Numbered from the stretch's first letter, positions 38,820 through 51,044 are shown. The stretch is DNA of 64,000 bases from Chaetoderma sp. LZ-2023a (GCA_034401795.1 CM067363.1:33626358-33690357), one strand, 5' to 3'. Notes: generated by a model not told the origin, from the sequence alone. Made by a program: numbers and translations.

Positions 38820-39899
38820 GGGGGAGGATGAGGAGGAGCGGATGGGGAAGAGGAGAAGGAGGAGGAGGAGGATGGAGGAGGAGGAGGAGGGGTAGGAGGA
38901 GGAGGATGGAGGAGGATGGAGGAGCAGGATGAGGAGGATGGAGGAGGATGTTGGAGGATGGATGAGGATGGAGGAGGAGGTGCAGGAGGATTGACGAGCA
39001 GGATGGAGAAGGAGAAGAAGGAGGCGGAGGATTGACAAGCAGAATGAGGACGAGGAGTAGGAGGAGAAGGAGGTGGATGAGGATGGAGTAGGATGGAGGA
39101 GCAGGAGGAGAAGGAGGATGGAGGAGGATGCTGGAGGATGGATGAGGATGGAGGTTGATGGAGGACGAGAAGGAGGAGGATAGAGGAGGATGGAGGAGGA
39201 TGTAGGAGGATGGATGAGGATTGATGAGGAGGAGGAGGTGGAGGATGGCGGAGGAGGAGGAGGAGGAGGAAAGGCGTAGGATGGAGGAGAATGGAGGAGG
39301 AGGATGAAAGAGCATGGTGAGGCGGAGGAGATGGATGCGGAGTATGAGGTGGAGGATAAGGATATGGGAGGATGGAGGAGGATGGAGGAGCAGGAGGAGG
39401 AGGTTGGAGGAGGATGTTGGAGGATGGATGAGGATGGAGGTGGAGAAGGAGAAGGAGGAGGAGGATGGAGGAGGATTAGGAGGATGGATGAGGATGGAAG
39501 AGGATGGAGGAGGAGAAGGGGGAGGATGGAGGAGGATGGAGGAGGATGGAGGAGGATGTAGGAGGATTGATGAGGATGGGGGAGGAGGAGGAGGAGGTGG
39601 AACATGGCGGAGGAGGAGGAGGAAAGGCTGAAGATGGAGAAGGATGGAGGGGGATGGAGGAGGAGGAGGAGGAGGAGGAGAAGAAGTATGGAGGATGGTG
39701 GGGAGAAGGAGAAGGTTTGGAGGAGGATGAAAGGGATGTAGGAGGCGGAGGTGGAGGAAAGGCGGAGGATGGAGGAGGAGGCGGATGATGGGGGAGGATG
39801 GAGAAGGATGGCGGAGCAGGCGGAGGGGGATGGAGGAGGATGTTGGGGGAGGGATGAAGATGGAGGTGGAGAAGGAGGAATAGTAGGAGGATAGAGGAG

Positions 39900-41000
39900 G
39901 ATTAGGAGGATGGAGAAGGGTGGAAGTGGATGGAGGAGGAGAAGGAGGAGGATGGAGGAGGATGGAGGAGGATGTAGGAGGATTGATGAGGATGGAGGAG
40001 GAGGTGAGGATGGCGGAGGAGGAGGAGGAGGAAAGGCTGAAGCTGGAGGAGGATGGAGGGGATGGAAGAGGAGGAGGAGGAGGAGAAGGAGAACGGGGGG
40101 ATGGAGGATGGTGGGGAGAAGGAGAAAGTTTGGAGGAGGATGGAAGGGATGTAGGAGGCGGAGGTGGAGGAAAGGCGGAGGATGGAGGAGGAGGCGGATG
40201 ATGGAGGAGGATGGAGAAGGATGGCGGAGCAGGAGGAGGATGATGGAGGAGGATGTTGGAGGAGGGATGAAGATGGAGGTGGAGAAGGAGGAATAGGAGG
40301 AGGATAGAGGAGGATTAGGAGGATGGAGGAGGGTGGAAGTGGATGGAGGAGGAGAAGGAGGAGGATGGAGGAGGATGGAGGAGGATGGAGGAGGAGGAGG
40401 AGGAGGAGAAGAAGGATGGAGGATGGTGGGGAGAAGGAGAAGGTTTGGAGGAGGATGAAAGGGATGTAGGAGGCGGAGGTGGAGGAAAGGCGGAGGATGG
40501 AGGAGGAGGCGGATGATGGAGGAGGACGGAGAAGGATGGCGGAGCAGGAGGAGGATGATGGAGGAGGATGTTGGAGGAGGGATGAAGATGGAGGTGGAGA
40601 AGGAGGAATAGGAGGAGGATAGAGGAGGATTAGGAGGATGGAGGAGGGTGGAAGTGGATGGAGGAGGAGAAGGAGGAGGATGGAGGAGGATGGAGGAGGA
40701 TGTAGGAGGATTGATGAGGATGGAGGAGGAGGTGGAGGATGGCGGAGGAGGAGGAGGAGGAGGAAAGGCTGAAGCTGGAGGAGGATGGAGGGGATGGAAG
40801 AGGAGGAGGAGGAGGAGAAGGAGAAGGGGGGATGGAGGATGGTGGGGAGAAGGAGAAGGTTTGGAGGAGGAGGAAAGGCGAAGGATGGAGGAGGAGGAGG
40901 ATGGAGGAGGATGAGAATGAGGAGGAGGAGGAGAAGGAGGAGGAGAAGGCGGTGGAGGAGGAGGAGGATATGGGAGGATGGAGGAGGATGAGGCGGATGG
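39900..41000. repeat. Second local higher-order repeat in the polypurine array
   Basis: The marker 'gggtggaagtggatggagga' occurs near 39,917, 40,336 and 40,646, and 'ggaggatg(a/g)aagggatgta' with 'ggaggcgg' recurs near 39,722, 40,136, 40,448, 41,160 and 41,680. Spacing varies (about 310-420 bp and more), so it is irregular amplification of a block with later losses. Confidence 0.6.
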
Positions 41001-44000
41001 AGGAGGAGTGAGAGGAGGAGAAGAAGAGGAGGATGGAGGAGGCTGGAGGCGGATGGAGGAGGACGAAAGGCTGAAGATGGAGGAGGATGGAGGGGGATGG
41101 AGGAGGACGAGGAGAAGGAGAAGGAGGATGGAGGATGGTGGGGAGAAGGAGACGGTTTGGAGGAGGATGGAAGGGATGTAGGAGGCGGAGGAGGAGGAGG
41201 AGGAGGAGGAGGAAAGGCGTAGGATGGAGGAAGAGGAGGATGGAGGAGGAGGAGGATGGAGGAGCATAGAGGAGGATGATGAAAGAGCATGATGATGAGG
41301 AGAAGATGGATGCGGAGTATGAGGAGGAGGAGGAGAAGGATGAGGAGGCTGTGGAGGAGGAGGAGGATATGGAGGGATGGAGGAGCAGGAGGAGGAGAAT
41401 GGAGGAGAATGTTGGAGGATGAATGAGGATGGATGTGGAGAAGGAGGAGGAGGAGGAGGATGGAGGAGGAGAAGGAGGTGGATGGAGGAGGATGGAGGAG
41501 GATGTAGGAAGATGGATGAGGATGGAGGAGGAGGAGGAGGAGGTGGAGGATGGCGGAGGAGGAGGAGGAAAGGCTGAAGGTTGGAGGAGGATGGAGGGGG
41601 ATGGAGGAGGAGGAGGAGGACGAGGAGAAGCAGGATGGAGGATGGTGGGGAGAAGGAGAAGGTTTGGAGGAGGATGGAATGGATGTAGGAGGCGGAGGAG
41701 GAGGAAAGGCGGAGGATGGAGGAGGATGATGAAAGAGCATGATGAGGAGGAGGAGACGAAGGAGGAGTATGAGGAGGAGGAGGAGAAGGAGGAGGAAGCG
41801 GTTGAGGAGGAGGAGGATATGGGCGGATGGAGGAGGATGGAGGAGGATGAGGCGGATGGAGGAGGATGGAGGAGAAAGAGGAGGAGGAGAATGAGGATGG
41901 AGGAGGGTGGAGGAGGATGGAGGAGGAGGAGGAAAGGCTGAAGATGGAGGAGGATGGAGGGGGATGGAGAAGGAGGAGGAGAAGGAGGATGGAGGATGGT
42001 GGGGAGAAGGAGGAGGTTTGGAGGAGGATGGAAGGGATGTAGGAGGATGGAGGAGGATGGAGGAGAATGGAGGAGGATGGAGGAGGAGGAGGAGGGTGGA
42101 GGAGTGGGGAGAACGAGGATGCATATGAGGAGGATACAGGAGGATGGAGAAGGACGAGAAAGTGGAGGAGGAGAAGGAGGAGGCGGAGGAGGATGATGAG
42201 GAGAGGGAGGAGGATGGTGGATGAGGAAGAGGATGAGGATAAGGAGGAGGAGGAGAATAGAGGAGGAGGACGAGAGGGGGAAGATGAGGAGTCTGAGGAG
42301 GAGGAGGATGAGGATGAGGAGGTGGAGGAGGAGGACGAGGAGGACGAGCATTATAGAGGAGGGGGAGGAGGAGGAGGATGAGAAGGAGGAGGAGGATGGA
42401 AGAGGGGGAGGAGGGGGGCGGACGAGGAGGCATATGAGGAGGATGCAGGTGCATGGAGAAGAACTAGAAAGTGGAGGAGGAGCAGGAGGAGAAGGAGGAG
42501 GAGGATGGTGGAGGAGGAAGAGGAGGACGAGGAGGAGGAGGGGTAGGAGGAGGATGGAAGAGGAGGCGGAGGAAAAGGACGACGAGGAGGATGATGGCGA
42601 AGGAGGAGGAAGAGGGGGATGATGAGGAAGAGGATGGAGAAGGAGGAGGAGCATGCGGACGGGGATTGGGAGGATGAGGAGGATGGAGAAGGAAGAAGAG
42701 GAGGGGAGGATGAGGAGGATGAGGAGGAGGAGGAGGAGGCGGAGGAGGAGTAGGAGGTTGGGGAGGACGAGAAGGGGAAGGATGAAGTTGGGGCGCCGGA
42801 GGAGAATAGCGGAGGAGGACGAGAAGGGGGAGGATGAGGAGGAGGAGGAGGAGGAGGAGGATGAGGACGAGGATGATGATGATGATGACGAGGAGGAGGA
42901 GGAGGAGGAGAAGGAGGAGAAGGATGAGGATGAGGAGAAGGAGGAGGAGGAGGACGAGGAAGATGAGGAGGATGGAGGAGGAGGAAGAGGAGGAGGGGAA
43001 CAGAAGGAGGAGGATGACGATGAGGAGGATGAGGATGGATGAGGATGGAGGAGGATGAGGAGGAGGAGCAGTATGAGGATGAGGAGAAGGAGGAGGAGGG
43101 GGATGGACAAGGATGGAGGAGGATGACGGCGATCGAGGAGGATGGAGGAGGATAAGGAGTAGGATGGAGAAGGATGTATGTGGATGGATGCGGATGGAGG
43201 AGATGGAGGAGGAGGAGGAGGAGGAGGAGGATGAGGTGGAGGATGGCGGAGGAGAAGGAGGAGGAGGAAAGGCGGAGGATGGAAGAGGAGGAGGAGGAGG
43301 ATGATGAAGGAGGATGGAGGAGGAGGATGGAAGAGCGGGAAGAGGAGGAGGAGCCGGAGGAGGAGTATGAAGCGGATGAGGAGGAGAAGGAGCAGGAGGA
43401 GGAGGATGAGGATGTGGGGAAGGAGGAGGAGGATGGAGGAGGAGAATGGAGGATGAGGATGGAGGAGGAGGATGGAGGAGCAGCATGAGGAGGTGGAGAC
43501 TGAGGAGGAACAGGTGGAGGATGAGGAGGTTGAGGAGGAAGATGGATGAGGGTGGATGAGGATGGAGGAGGATGGAGGAGGATGGAGGATGAAGATAGAG
43601 GCGGAGGAGGAGGAGGATAGAAGCGATAGAAGCGGATGGAGATTGAGGATGGAGGAGGAGGAGGAGGAGGAGGAACAGGGTGGAGTGGGACAGAGAAAGA
43701 TGAGGAGGATGGAGGAGGATGGAGGAGGAGAAGGAGGAGGATGGAGGAGGATGGAGAAAGATAGAGGAGGATGGAGAAGGATGAAGGAGGATGGAGGAGA
43801 ATGGAGGAGGATGGAGGAGGATGATGAAGGAGGATGGAGGAGAATGGACGAGGAGGAAGAGCAAGATGGAAAGGGGGAGGAGGATGGACGAGGATGGAGG
43901 AGGAGGAGGAGGACGGAGGAGGAGGGAGAACGCGGAGGAGCATGAGGAGGATGGAGGTGGATGGAGAAGGGCGTGGAGGCGGAGGAGGAGGAGAAGGAGG

Positions 44001-45287
44001 AGGAGGAGGATAGAGGAGGGTCGAAGGAGGAGGAGGAGGCGGGCGAGGATAATGATGATGAAGAAGGAGGAGGAAGCTGAGGATGATGAGGAAGAGGAGG
44101 TCGGAGAAGGAGGAGGAGAATGAGGAGGAAGGAATAGGAGGAGGACGATGGAGGAGGAGGAGGAGGCGATGGAGAAGGATGACGAGGATGAGGATGATGA
44201 GGAGGACGAGGAAGGTGATGGAGGAGGAGGAGGAGAGGGAGGAGGAGCAGGATGAGGGGGAGGAGAGGGAAGAGATGATGGAGGATGGAGGAGGATGGAG
44301 GACGATGGTGGAGGATGGAGAAGGATAAGGAGGATGGAGGAGGAGGATGGAGGAGGAGGAGAAGGAGGAGAGGAGGAAGGAGGAGGATGATGAAGGAGGA
44401 TGGAGCAGAACCGAGAAGGACAACGAGGAGGAGGAGGAGTACGAGGAGGAGGAGGAGGATGAGGAGGAGGATGGAGAATGGGGAGAAGGAGGAAGAGTAA
44501 GGAGGAGGGGGCGAAGGAGGTGGAGGAGGAGGAGGAGGAGGAAAATGAGGAGGAGGTGGATGGAGGAGGAGGACGAGGACGAGAAGACAAAGATGGAGGT
44601 GTTGGAGGAGGATGAGGATGAGGAGGAGAAGGATGATGATGATGAGGAGGAGGAGGAGGAGGAGGAGGGGGAGATGGAGGAAGAAGAGGAGGATGGACGA
44701 GGATGATGATGAGGAGGATCAGGTGGTGGGGAAGAGAAGGAGGAGGATGATGATGAGGAGGAGGACGAGGAGTGGGAAATTGAGGAGGATGAGGAGGAGG
44801 TTGAGGTGGAGAAGGAGGAGGAGTGGGAGGATGAGGTGGAGGAGGCGGAGGAGGAGAAGGAGGAGGAGGAGGCGGACGAGGATGTGTAATAGGAGTACAA
44901 GGAGGAGGAGGAGGCGGAGGATGAGGAGGTGTAGAAGGAGAAGGAGAAGGAGGCGGAGGATGAGGAGGAGCTGGAGGGCGAAGACGACGAGGAAGAGGTG
45001 GAGGAGGAAGAGTGGGAGGAGGAGGAGGATGAGGCGTGGAAGGAGGAGGAGGAGGGGGAGGAGGAGGAGGTGGAGAAGGATGAGGACGCGGAGGATGAGG
45101 CGGTGGAGAAGGAGGAGGAGGAGGAATGGGAGGATGAGGAGGGGGAGGAGGAGGAGAAGGACGAGGAGGAAGAGGACGTGGAGGAGGAGGAGTGGGAGGA
45201 GGAGGAGGAGCAGGAGGAAGAGGAGGAGGAGGAGATAGAGGAGGAGTATGAGGAGAAGGAGGAGGGAAGAGATTTCCTGTTACTTAC

Positions 45288-45441
45288 GGGAATCCCAATG
45301 ATTGGCATATTACTCTAGATGCGTTGTTATTGAAGAAGTCATGACACACAGTTCCCCAGACCCCCTGTGACACAACCTCCAGTCGCCCTACCTGTGGATT
45401 TGGGCCACCCGCGAGACGCACTTCCTCAATTGCGTCTGCTC
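45288..45441 (-). CDS. SRCR domain C, first-half exon (C1)
   Basis: A 154-nt exon entering in phase 1 after ..TTGTTTCTAG and leaving in phase 2 at TTC-CC before GTAAGT. It encodes ADAIEEVRLAGGPNPQVG, RLEVVSQGVWGTVCHDFF and NNNASRVICQSLGFP. The opening strands of an SRCR domain are clear, with two cysteines. The usual CDD after the first cysteine is CHD here, which changes an acidic position often involved in cation binding. Its partner exon lies 30.9 kb downstream. The polypurine array starts about 20 bp past the donor. Confidence 0.93.
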
Positions 45442-45850
45442 CTAGAAACAACAATTGCATGATTGGATAAATTGGTTGTCAATGTAAAATAGGGACATAG
45501 TTTATTTGCGGTATGTACTCTCGTAGACCTTGCCCACACGGTGCACTTTGTTGATTACATTTATCGTAGCATAATTTACTTACATTCCTTCAGAAATAAA
45601 AGAGGACTTGTGAAAGCGCACTGTAATTAGGACAAATGTGAGTTGGCTAGAAATGAGAAAAATAGACAGATCGACAAGAGACTGACAGACAAACGCACAG
45701 ATCGTCTCTAGTTCCGAGTCACTAATAAAAACAAAAACGATTGACGAAAATTTATGGCGAAATTTAAAACTTACGTTGGCTGATAATGTAGTACTGTACT
45801 AAAATACAGTCAACCTATATTAGTCAGATCATCGTGTTCTCTATTTCTAG
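45442..45850. other. Intron between SRCR domains B and C, plain part
   Basis: No gene or recognisable repeat from 45,442 to about 45,950; AT-rich intron sequence that leads into the palindromic element at 45,960. Confidence 0.5.
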
Positions 45851-45959
45851 CGATGTCCCGGCCTTTCAAGCCCCGCCCACTGCCCGCACACGTGAATCGA
45901 TTTCAAACTTTTGCAGCCTTAATTCCGAGAATTCGAATTTCAAAGACAGCACCAACTAC

Positions 45960-46560
45960 CTTTCAAATGGACCTTTCCGATTGTAGTCTTGCTTCGCCCA
46001 TCTCTAGCCAAGCTCCACACACACCCCGCTTGTGTTGGAATCGATCGATCTCCGAACACCTTGCCATTAATTTACAGAAAACTATGCTGGTAAACTGTTG
46101 AATATTTTGAAACTAATTTGACTGGCTGCTCTTGCTGCCTATGGCAGTAACAGCGCCCAGTCAAATTAGTTTCAAAATATTCAACATGATCTTTATTAAA
46201 TAGTAAAGACATGCAGTTCGTACAACGTGTCGTGACTAGTAAGAGTTTAAGACGAACTAAATCGAGTCAGTCATGATCATCCTACACGCCACATAGTTGA
46301 TTATGCCGTCATGTGATTACCTGAGGCGATGGATTCATGAATTAGTTGTAAATGTTCAACAGCATCTTTATTAAATAGTAAAGACATACACCTTGCACAA
46401 CAACGCTTAGTCCGTCATCAATTATGCGTTCGTGCCGAACTTAGCTACGTAATTCACGATGCCATTGATTAAAATGCCATCTTACACGTCACGTAGTTGA
46501 TTATGACATCATCTAATTGATGGATACATTGTAAATTAACTAAAGACACAATTCAGACAT
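45960..46560. mobile_element. Palindromic non-autonomous element P1, representative copy
   Basis: Order: 'aatggacctttccga' end, 'cttcgcccatctctagccaa' (two 21-bp sub-repeats), 'gttggaatcgatcgatc', 'aaaactatgctggtaa', then a strong central inverted repeat ('gttgaatattttgaaactaa' facing 'ttagtttcaaaatattcaac') around a 'tgctgcctatggcag' hinge, 'taaagacatgcagttcgtac', and a tail with TGACGTCA-like words. A second partial copy of the tail starts near 46,350. No protein is encoded, so it must use enzymes from elsewhere. The class is not determinable from this window. Confidence 0.8.
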
Positions 46561-46747
46561 TTACTGGGTGCCTTTGCCACTTTCGGCACTGACCTAGTTA
46601 CTTTGCTTGCGACGTCAGCTATTATATTATGATTATGACGTCAGCTACCTGAGCGATAGATAACATCCTTACATTGGGTTGCAAAATGAATGATGAAGCC
46701 ATGAGAGCACGTGACAATAATTATGCTAATTAGGCATATGAACTCAC

Positions 46748-46923
46748 CACATATAATGCCGACATCCTCATCATGTTGGCAGCGCACATCTCCGACAGCT
46801 TGGTACCCACACTCATTCAATGACGACTCGTTACCGCGACATCTGATGCCATTCAACATAATAGGTATTGTAGCATCAGCCATGCCAAACAATAGTCTTG
46901 AACGTACAAATTTGCCAATATTC
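46748..46923 (-). CDS. SRCR domain B, second-half exon (B2)
   Basis: A 176-nt exon entering in phase 2 after ..TTAATCATCAG and leaving in phase 1 at TGT-G before GTGAGT. It encodes NIGKFVRSRLLFGMADAT, IPIMLNGIRCRGNESS, LNECGYQAVGDVRCQH and DEDVGIICG, with four cysteines. It pairs with B1 over a 3,327-bp intron. LNG replaces the more usual LDD before the cysteine. Confidence 0.93.
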
Positions 46924-46989
46924 CTGATGATTAAGTAGAGGAACGTTATCAGCCCAGTCTACTGAGGCACACGAGAACGTCAGTGGAGA

Positions 46990-47007
46990 ATCATCATCAT
47001 TATCATC

Positions 47008-47053
<46 letters not shown>

Positions 47054-47135
47054 CCACCACCACCACCACCACCACCACCATCACCACCACCATCATCATC
47101 ATCATCATCACCATCATCATCTTCATCATAATCAC
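46990..47135. repeat. (CAT/CAC)n microsatellite
   Basis: About 140 bp of catcatcat with a (CAC)n core, 70 bp upstream of exon B2 on the gene strand. The poly-His frame on + is an artefact. Confidence 0.95.
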
Positions 47136-47179
47136 GTGATCACCATCACCAGTGGTCGACGTGACAATGCCGGAATTTC

Positions 47180-47375
47180 ACAGGTGAGCAGCTATTTGAG
47201 ATGACATTGTGACCCTAACGGACTAGCACCAGGTGGGGAGCTATGGGAGTGTCCAACGGAACACTGCGGGAACTTCACAGGTGAGGAACTATGGGAGTGA
47301 CCTACGGGAGACTGCGGGAACATCATAGGTGGGGAGCTATGTGACTGGACAACATGGCAGTACCGAACCATCACC
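47180..47375. repeat. 48-bp minisatellite, about 3.5 copies
   Basis: Unit starting 'aggtggggagctatgggagt' occurs at 47,231, 47,279 and 47,327 (48-bp spacing), with a diverged copy at about 47,180. It is unrelated in sequence to the 48-bp satellite at 5.9-7.8 kb. Confidence 0.85.
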
Positions 47376-47459
47376 AAAGAAATGCATGTTAACGATTTCT
47401 GCTGCTTAAATTAGACAATCAAGCTTAAGAAGTATTCTGTTGAATTTGCCTAGGAGCTG

Positions 47460-48240
47460 TTGCAGCCATTGGGGCCAACACCTACACGTCAAATTAGTTT
47501 TAAAATATTCCACATATTACATAGTTACCTTGAAATTGAGGTACTGGCACTTCAGAGTTCGCAGTGTTAAATCAATGCACGGGTACATGGTGGGCGGAGC
47601 TTAGCCAGAAATGGGCGGGGCGTAGATCGCAGTAAATCACCCTGTAATCGATGTTTCCAGTTTATCTATCAATCAGGTGACGCCATAATACTATGCGTGA
47701 CGTCATAATATATGGTATCATAAATAACGTAGCTAAGTTCATCACGAACAGATAAGTTGTGACGGACTAAGCGTTGTTGCACAAATTGTATATCTTTACT
47801 ATTTAATAAACATGCTGTTTGACTAGGTGCTGTTGCTGTCATAGGCAGCACCTGCAGCCTGTCAAATTGGTTTCAAAATATTCAAAGGCTTACCCGTATA
47901 GTTTTCTAGAAATCGATCGGCATTGAGTTCAGGGATCGAACGCTCCCACCACGGGAACAGCGTGGGTGGATCTTAACTAGAGATGGGCGGGGCATAGCTA
48001 AAACGGGATAGGACCATCGTCTTACGTACAGTTGAAACAGAATGTAGCATATGATGTTGTTCGGTATTCATATATAAATCTTTTTTCGAATCTTCGTATA
48101 ATTCACCTCTCCAGAGTATCCATCCATCATTTTAACCTCGTATGACGTCATAATCAGCCCAGCGCGTGTGTGATGACGTCACAATCATTACGTCACAAAG
48201 GGTTCCATATAGACCTATAGCTAAAACCCGAGAGGTCCAT
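47460..48240. mobile_element. Palindromic element P1, copy (reverse orientation) and flank
   Basis: Carries 'gacgtcataatatatg', 'gacggactaagcgttgttgc', 'gcagcctgtcaaattggttt', 'caaaatattcaaaggctta', a 'cgatcggcattgagttcagg' block and 'agagatgggcggggcatagc'. 48,130-48,240 repeats TGACGTCA words and ends 'agctaaaacccgagaggtcc', which is the inverse of the P1 start. Confidence 0.7.
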
Positions 48241-49505
48241 TATATGAATGAATATTCAAACTATTCGAATATTTCAGATTAATGCTTAATAGAATCAAAT
48301 ATCGATGGTAAGGTGTAAAACGGAATATTTATTTGGGAAAAATTTGGATTTTCACTTTGCGACCATACGGCCAACATTGCGCTTGGCAACTGCTAAGTAC
48401 CCTGCCATTCTGTTACAAACGCATTTTAAGCATTGCAGTCACACATTCCGGTAAGAATCCGGGAGAAAGGAAGGGTTACATATGGCTATCATACATTTTC
48501 CTATGGGAGACACATTGGGTACAGAAAAGCAGATTTCTCGAAAACCGTTGAATGGATCCAATACGAAATTGATTCCTAATCAATTAGATATAGCATCTAG
48601 AGGGTGACTCAGATTCTAATCGATCGGACGAAAACCAAATTAGGTGGCCATTTAAAAAAACATTTTTTTTGTTTTCAGGTTTTCCTTTTAGGGGCCGGAG
48701 GTGTGTACATTTCTGTCTGGCCATCAGTATTTTTTTTAATGCCCGTTGGACGTGCGTGATTAACCGCGGGATATTTCTGTTAAAATGAAATCTGTTACGT
48801 TAAAGGGTGATCTTGACACTAGGAAAAGCGCTTGACCTTTGCCCCCAAAGTTAACCTGCTTCCGTGGGATAAGAACTGCTGGCGTAGATGCAGTTATAAC
48901 ATTTTCTTTAATAGGTATGAATCTGACACTAAAGCGGTGACGTTGACATTAACATTGTCATGGGTATAATATGTCTATTGCGCAGCTCGTTTCTGAAAAA
49001 GATAACAGGTTACTTTGACCATAAGAGGTAACCTTGACATTTAACATATAGTCCCAAAATAACCAGGCATCTTCGAGAGCCAAGGGTTACGTCCAGTCCC
49101 AAGCGGAGTCATGATACGATAAAGCATGTATTAGGCCCGACATAGTTGTGGTTGAAATATCCATATTGCGATTCCCATATAGTTTATGTGTATCATGAAA
49201 AACACAAATTTGAAGGATCCAATTAAATTAATACCAAATCCCGTCAATATAGTGCTTAGAAATTGATCAAGTATTGACGAAGTATCACTTTGAGCGGACA
49301 TTTTGACAGCCATTTCGAAAAAGAAATTTTGTTTTCAATCCAATCCACGACAGTTTTGTAATCTTTCATAAATATTCGAATATCTGTATGTTATTCGAAT
49401 ACCTATTCATATCTGAATGACTATTCGAATATTCGGACCGAATACTAGTTAGTGTATAAACATTGTTTTCTACTCTAATGCGTATTACGTTATTAGTATC
49501 ATCTT
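48241..49505. other. AT-rich stretch flanked by 'attcgaatat' inverted words, no gene
   Basis: Words of the form 'attcgaatat' cluster at 48,247-48,280 and 49,365-49,440, so the 1.1 kb between may be one unit. Short frames at 48,333-48,551 (+) and 49,313-49,131 (-) show no known motif. It could be an old mobile element; nothing can be assigned. Confidence 0.35.
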
Positions 49506-49506
49506 C

Positions 49507-49600
49507 TTGATATTACCCTCGCCCGTTAACGGGAAGAGAGTGTGTTGCCATCGGAACTATCCATCCGGTCGGTCGGTCGGTCGGTCGGTCGGTCGGCTTG

Positions 49601-49692
<92 letters not shown>

Positions 49693-49694
49693 CA

Positions 49695-49768
<74 letters not shown>

Positions 49769-49835
49769 GCCGGCCCCCCCCCCCCCGCCCGCCCGCCCGC
49801 CCGCCCACCCGTCTGTCCGTCCGTTCGTCCATTTG
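49507..49835. repeat. Compound tetranucleotide microsatellite
   Basis: A GC-rich leader ('accctcgcccgttaacggga', 'gtgtgttgccatcgg') is followed by (GGTC)n, (TGCC)n about 49,600-49,692, (TGTC)n to 49,732, (TGCC)n to 49,768, a C run and (CCGC)n. All Cys/Leu/Pro/Ala-rich frames here are artefacts. Confidence 0.95.
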
Positions 49836-50250
49836 TTTGTAACTGTATCTGAAAAACTGCTCGTCCGTTTTAGCTCACTTTTTAATGCAACGAACGAGCT
49901 TTCCGGGCAAGAGGATTTCCAGACTCTGGCCGTGATAGCGATGAAACAACCCAGATTAGGATCAGATCAAATTCTGGATCTGTGGATTTCTTTTCAACCA
50001 CAGGTCCGATTTGACTCAGATGTTAACGCAAGAAATTATGTGACCGTACACTAGGGCTCCGCAAATTTGGCCGTGATCTAAAAGAAATCCAGAAAAAGCG
50101 AAAAAATCCATCTAATCCTAAAAAAATCCGGGAAATCCAAACACTTTTTACAATGCGACAAAATCGGGAGGCCGGTTGTCTACAATCTATGATTGATCTT
50201 GTTTTTTTGCTTTTTTACCCAATTGGATTGTTATTAAACATTGTACTCAC
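49836..50250. other. Intron, no gene seen
   Basis: Mixed-composition intron between the microsatellite and exon B1. 49,840-50,060 continues a + open frame without any motif that I recognise. Confidence 0.4.
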
Positions 50251-50404
50251 GAGAAGCCCAATGAGCGGCAGACAACTCTGGCTGCATTGTTATTAAACTC
50301 GTCATCACAGACAGTTGCCCAGACACCACGTGATCGAGACTCCAGCCATCCAGCCTGGTCAGTAGAACCATTTACGAGACGCACTGCCTCAATAAAGTTT
50401 GGTG
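50251..50404 (-). CDS. SRCR domain B, first-half exon (B1)
   Basis: A 154-nt exon entering in phase 1 after ..GTATTCTAG and leaving in phase 2 at TTC-TC before GTGAGT. It encodes APNFIEAVRLVNGSTDQAG, WLESRSRGVWATVCDDEF and NNNAARVVCRSLGFS. It has two cysteines, VCDD and C-x-x-LGF. WLES replaces the usual R(V/L)E(V/I). Confidence 0.94.
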
Positions 50405-50519
50405 CTAGAATACGAAATCGAATTCTTTGAGTTCGCAATGTGAATCATAGAATTCTGGAACTGTGTAATATTAACAGCATTGAGTAGTAGTTGTATAATT
50501 TATAGTCAGAAAACGTTAT

Positions 50520-50850
50520 CAAATCAGGCAGGTAATAGACATTTCCGAGTATATCCATCTATCATATGACGTCATATGACGTCATAATCAACTACGTTAC
50601 CTGCAAGATGGCGTCGTAATCATGACGTCATGAATGACTCGATATAGTACTCTTTAATGCTTAATAGTCCGACATGTTGTACGAATTGTATATCTTCACC
50701 CAGTCAAGTTAATTTCAAAATATTCAACAGCTTACATGTATAGTTTTCTGGAAATTGATATTCATTGAGTTCAGAGATCGATCTATCCCAACACGAGTGA
50801 GGCGTTGGTGGAGCTTAGATAAAAATGGAAAGTTCTATAGCTTTATAAAT
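50520..50850. mobile_element. Palindromic element P1, copy (reverse orientation)
   Basis: Has two overlapping TGACGTCA words near 50,570-50,585, 'ttaatagtccgacatgttgt', 'cccagtcaagttaatttc', 'aaaatattcaacagcttac', 'tgagttcagagatcgatc' and a final 'ggagcttagataaaaatgg'. Confidence 0.75.
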
Positions 50851-51044
50851 TACTATCCAAACAAGTTGAGCTCTGGACAATTTGTGAGACAACATAACCC
50901 CCTGAATCTGTAAAGCTACATTACAAAATCGTATTTATAATTTAAATAAATATTCTTTTAAATATTTCGAAGCTAGTTTGCACTGGGAGCTGTTGTTAGC
51001 TATAGCAGTGACGGAGGAACATTTCAAGATATTCAACCGCTTAC

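Larger units (their letters stand above)
30056..45265. repeat. 15.2-kb (GGA)-rich polypurine array
   Basis: The + strand is almost entirely GGA, GAT and GAA triplets (gaggaggatg and similar) with rare C or T. On the gene strand it is polypyrimidine (TCC, TCT, ATCC). Frames of up to 985 codons rich in Ser, Pro and Leu on -, or Glu, Gly and Arg on +, are low-complexity artefacts. The array ends about 20 bp from the splice donor of exon C1 (45,287), so the 30.9-kb intron starts directly with it. Confidence 0.97.

Noticed and set aside
30058..45308. Open frames up to 985 codons, Ser/Pro/Leu-rich on - and Glu/Gly/Arg-rich on +
   Set aside because: Low-complexity translation of a (GGA)n-type array lying inside an intron; no protein motif.
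46983..47204. Poly-His protein
   Set aside because: (CAT/CAC)n microsatellite artefact.
49507..50054. Cys/Leu/Pro-rich secreted protein
   Set aside because: Translation of (TGCC)n and (TGTC)n microsatellite.
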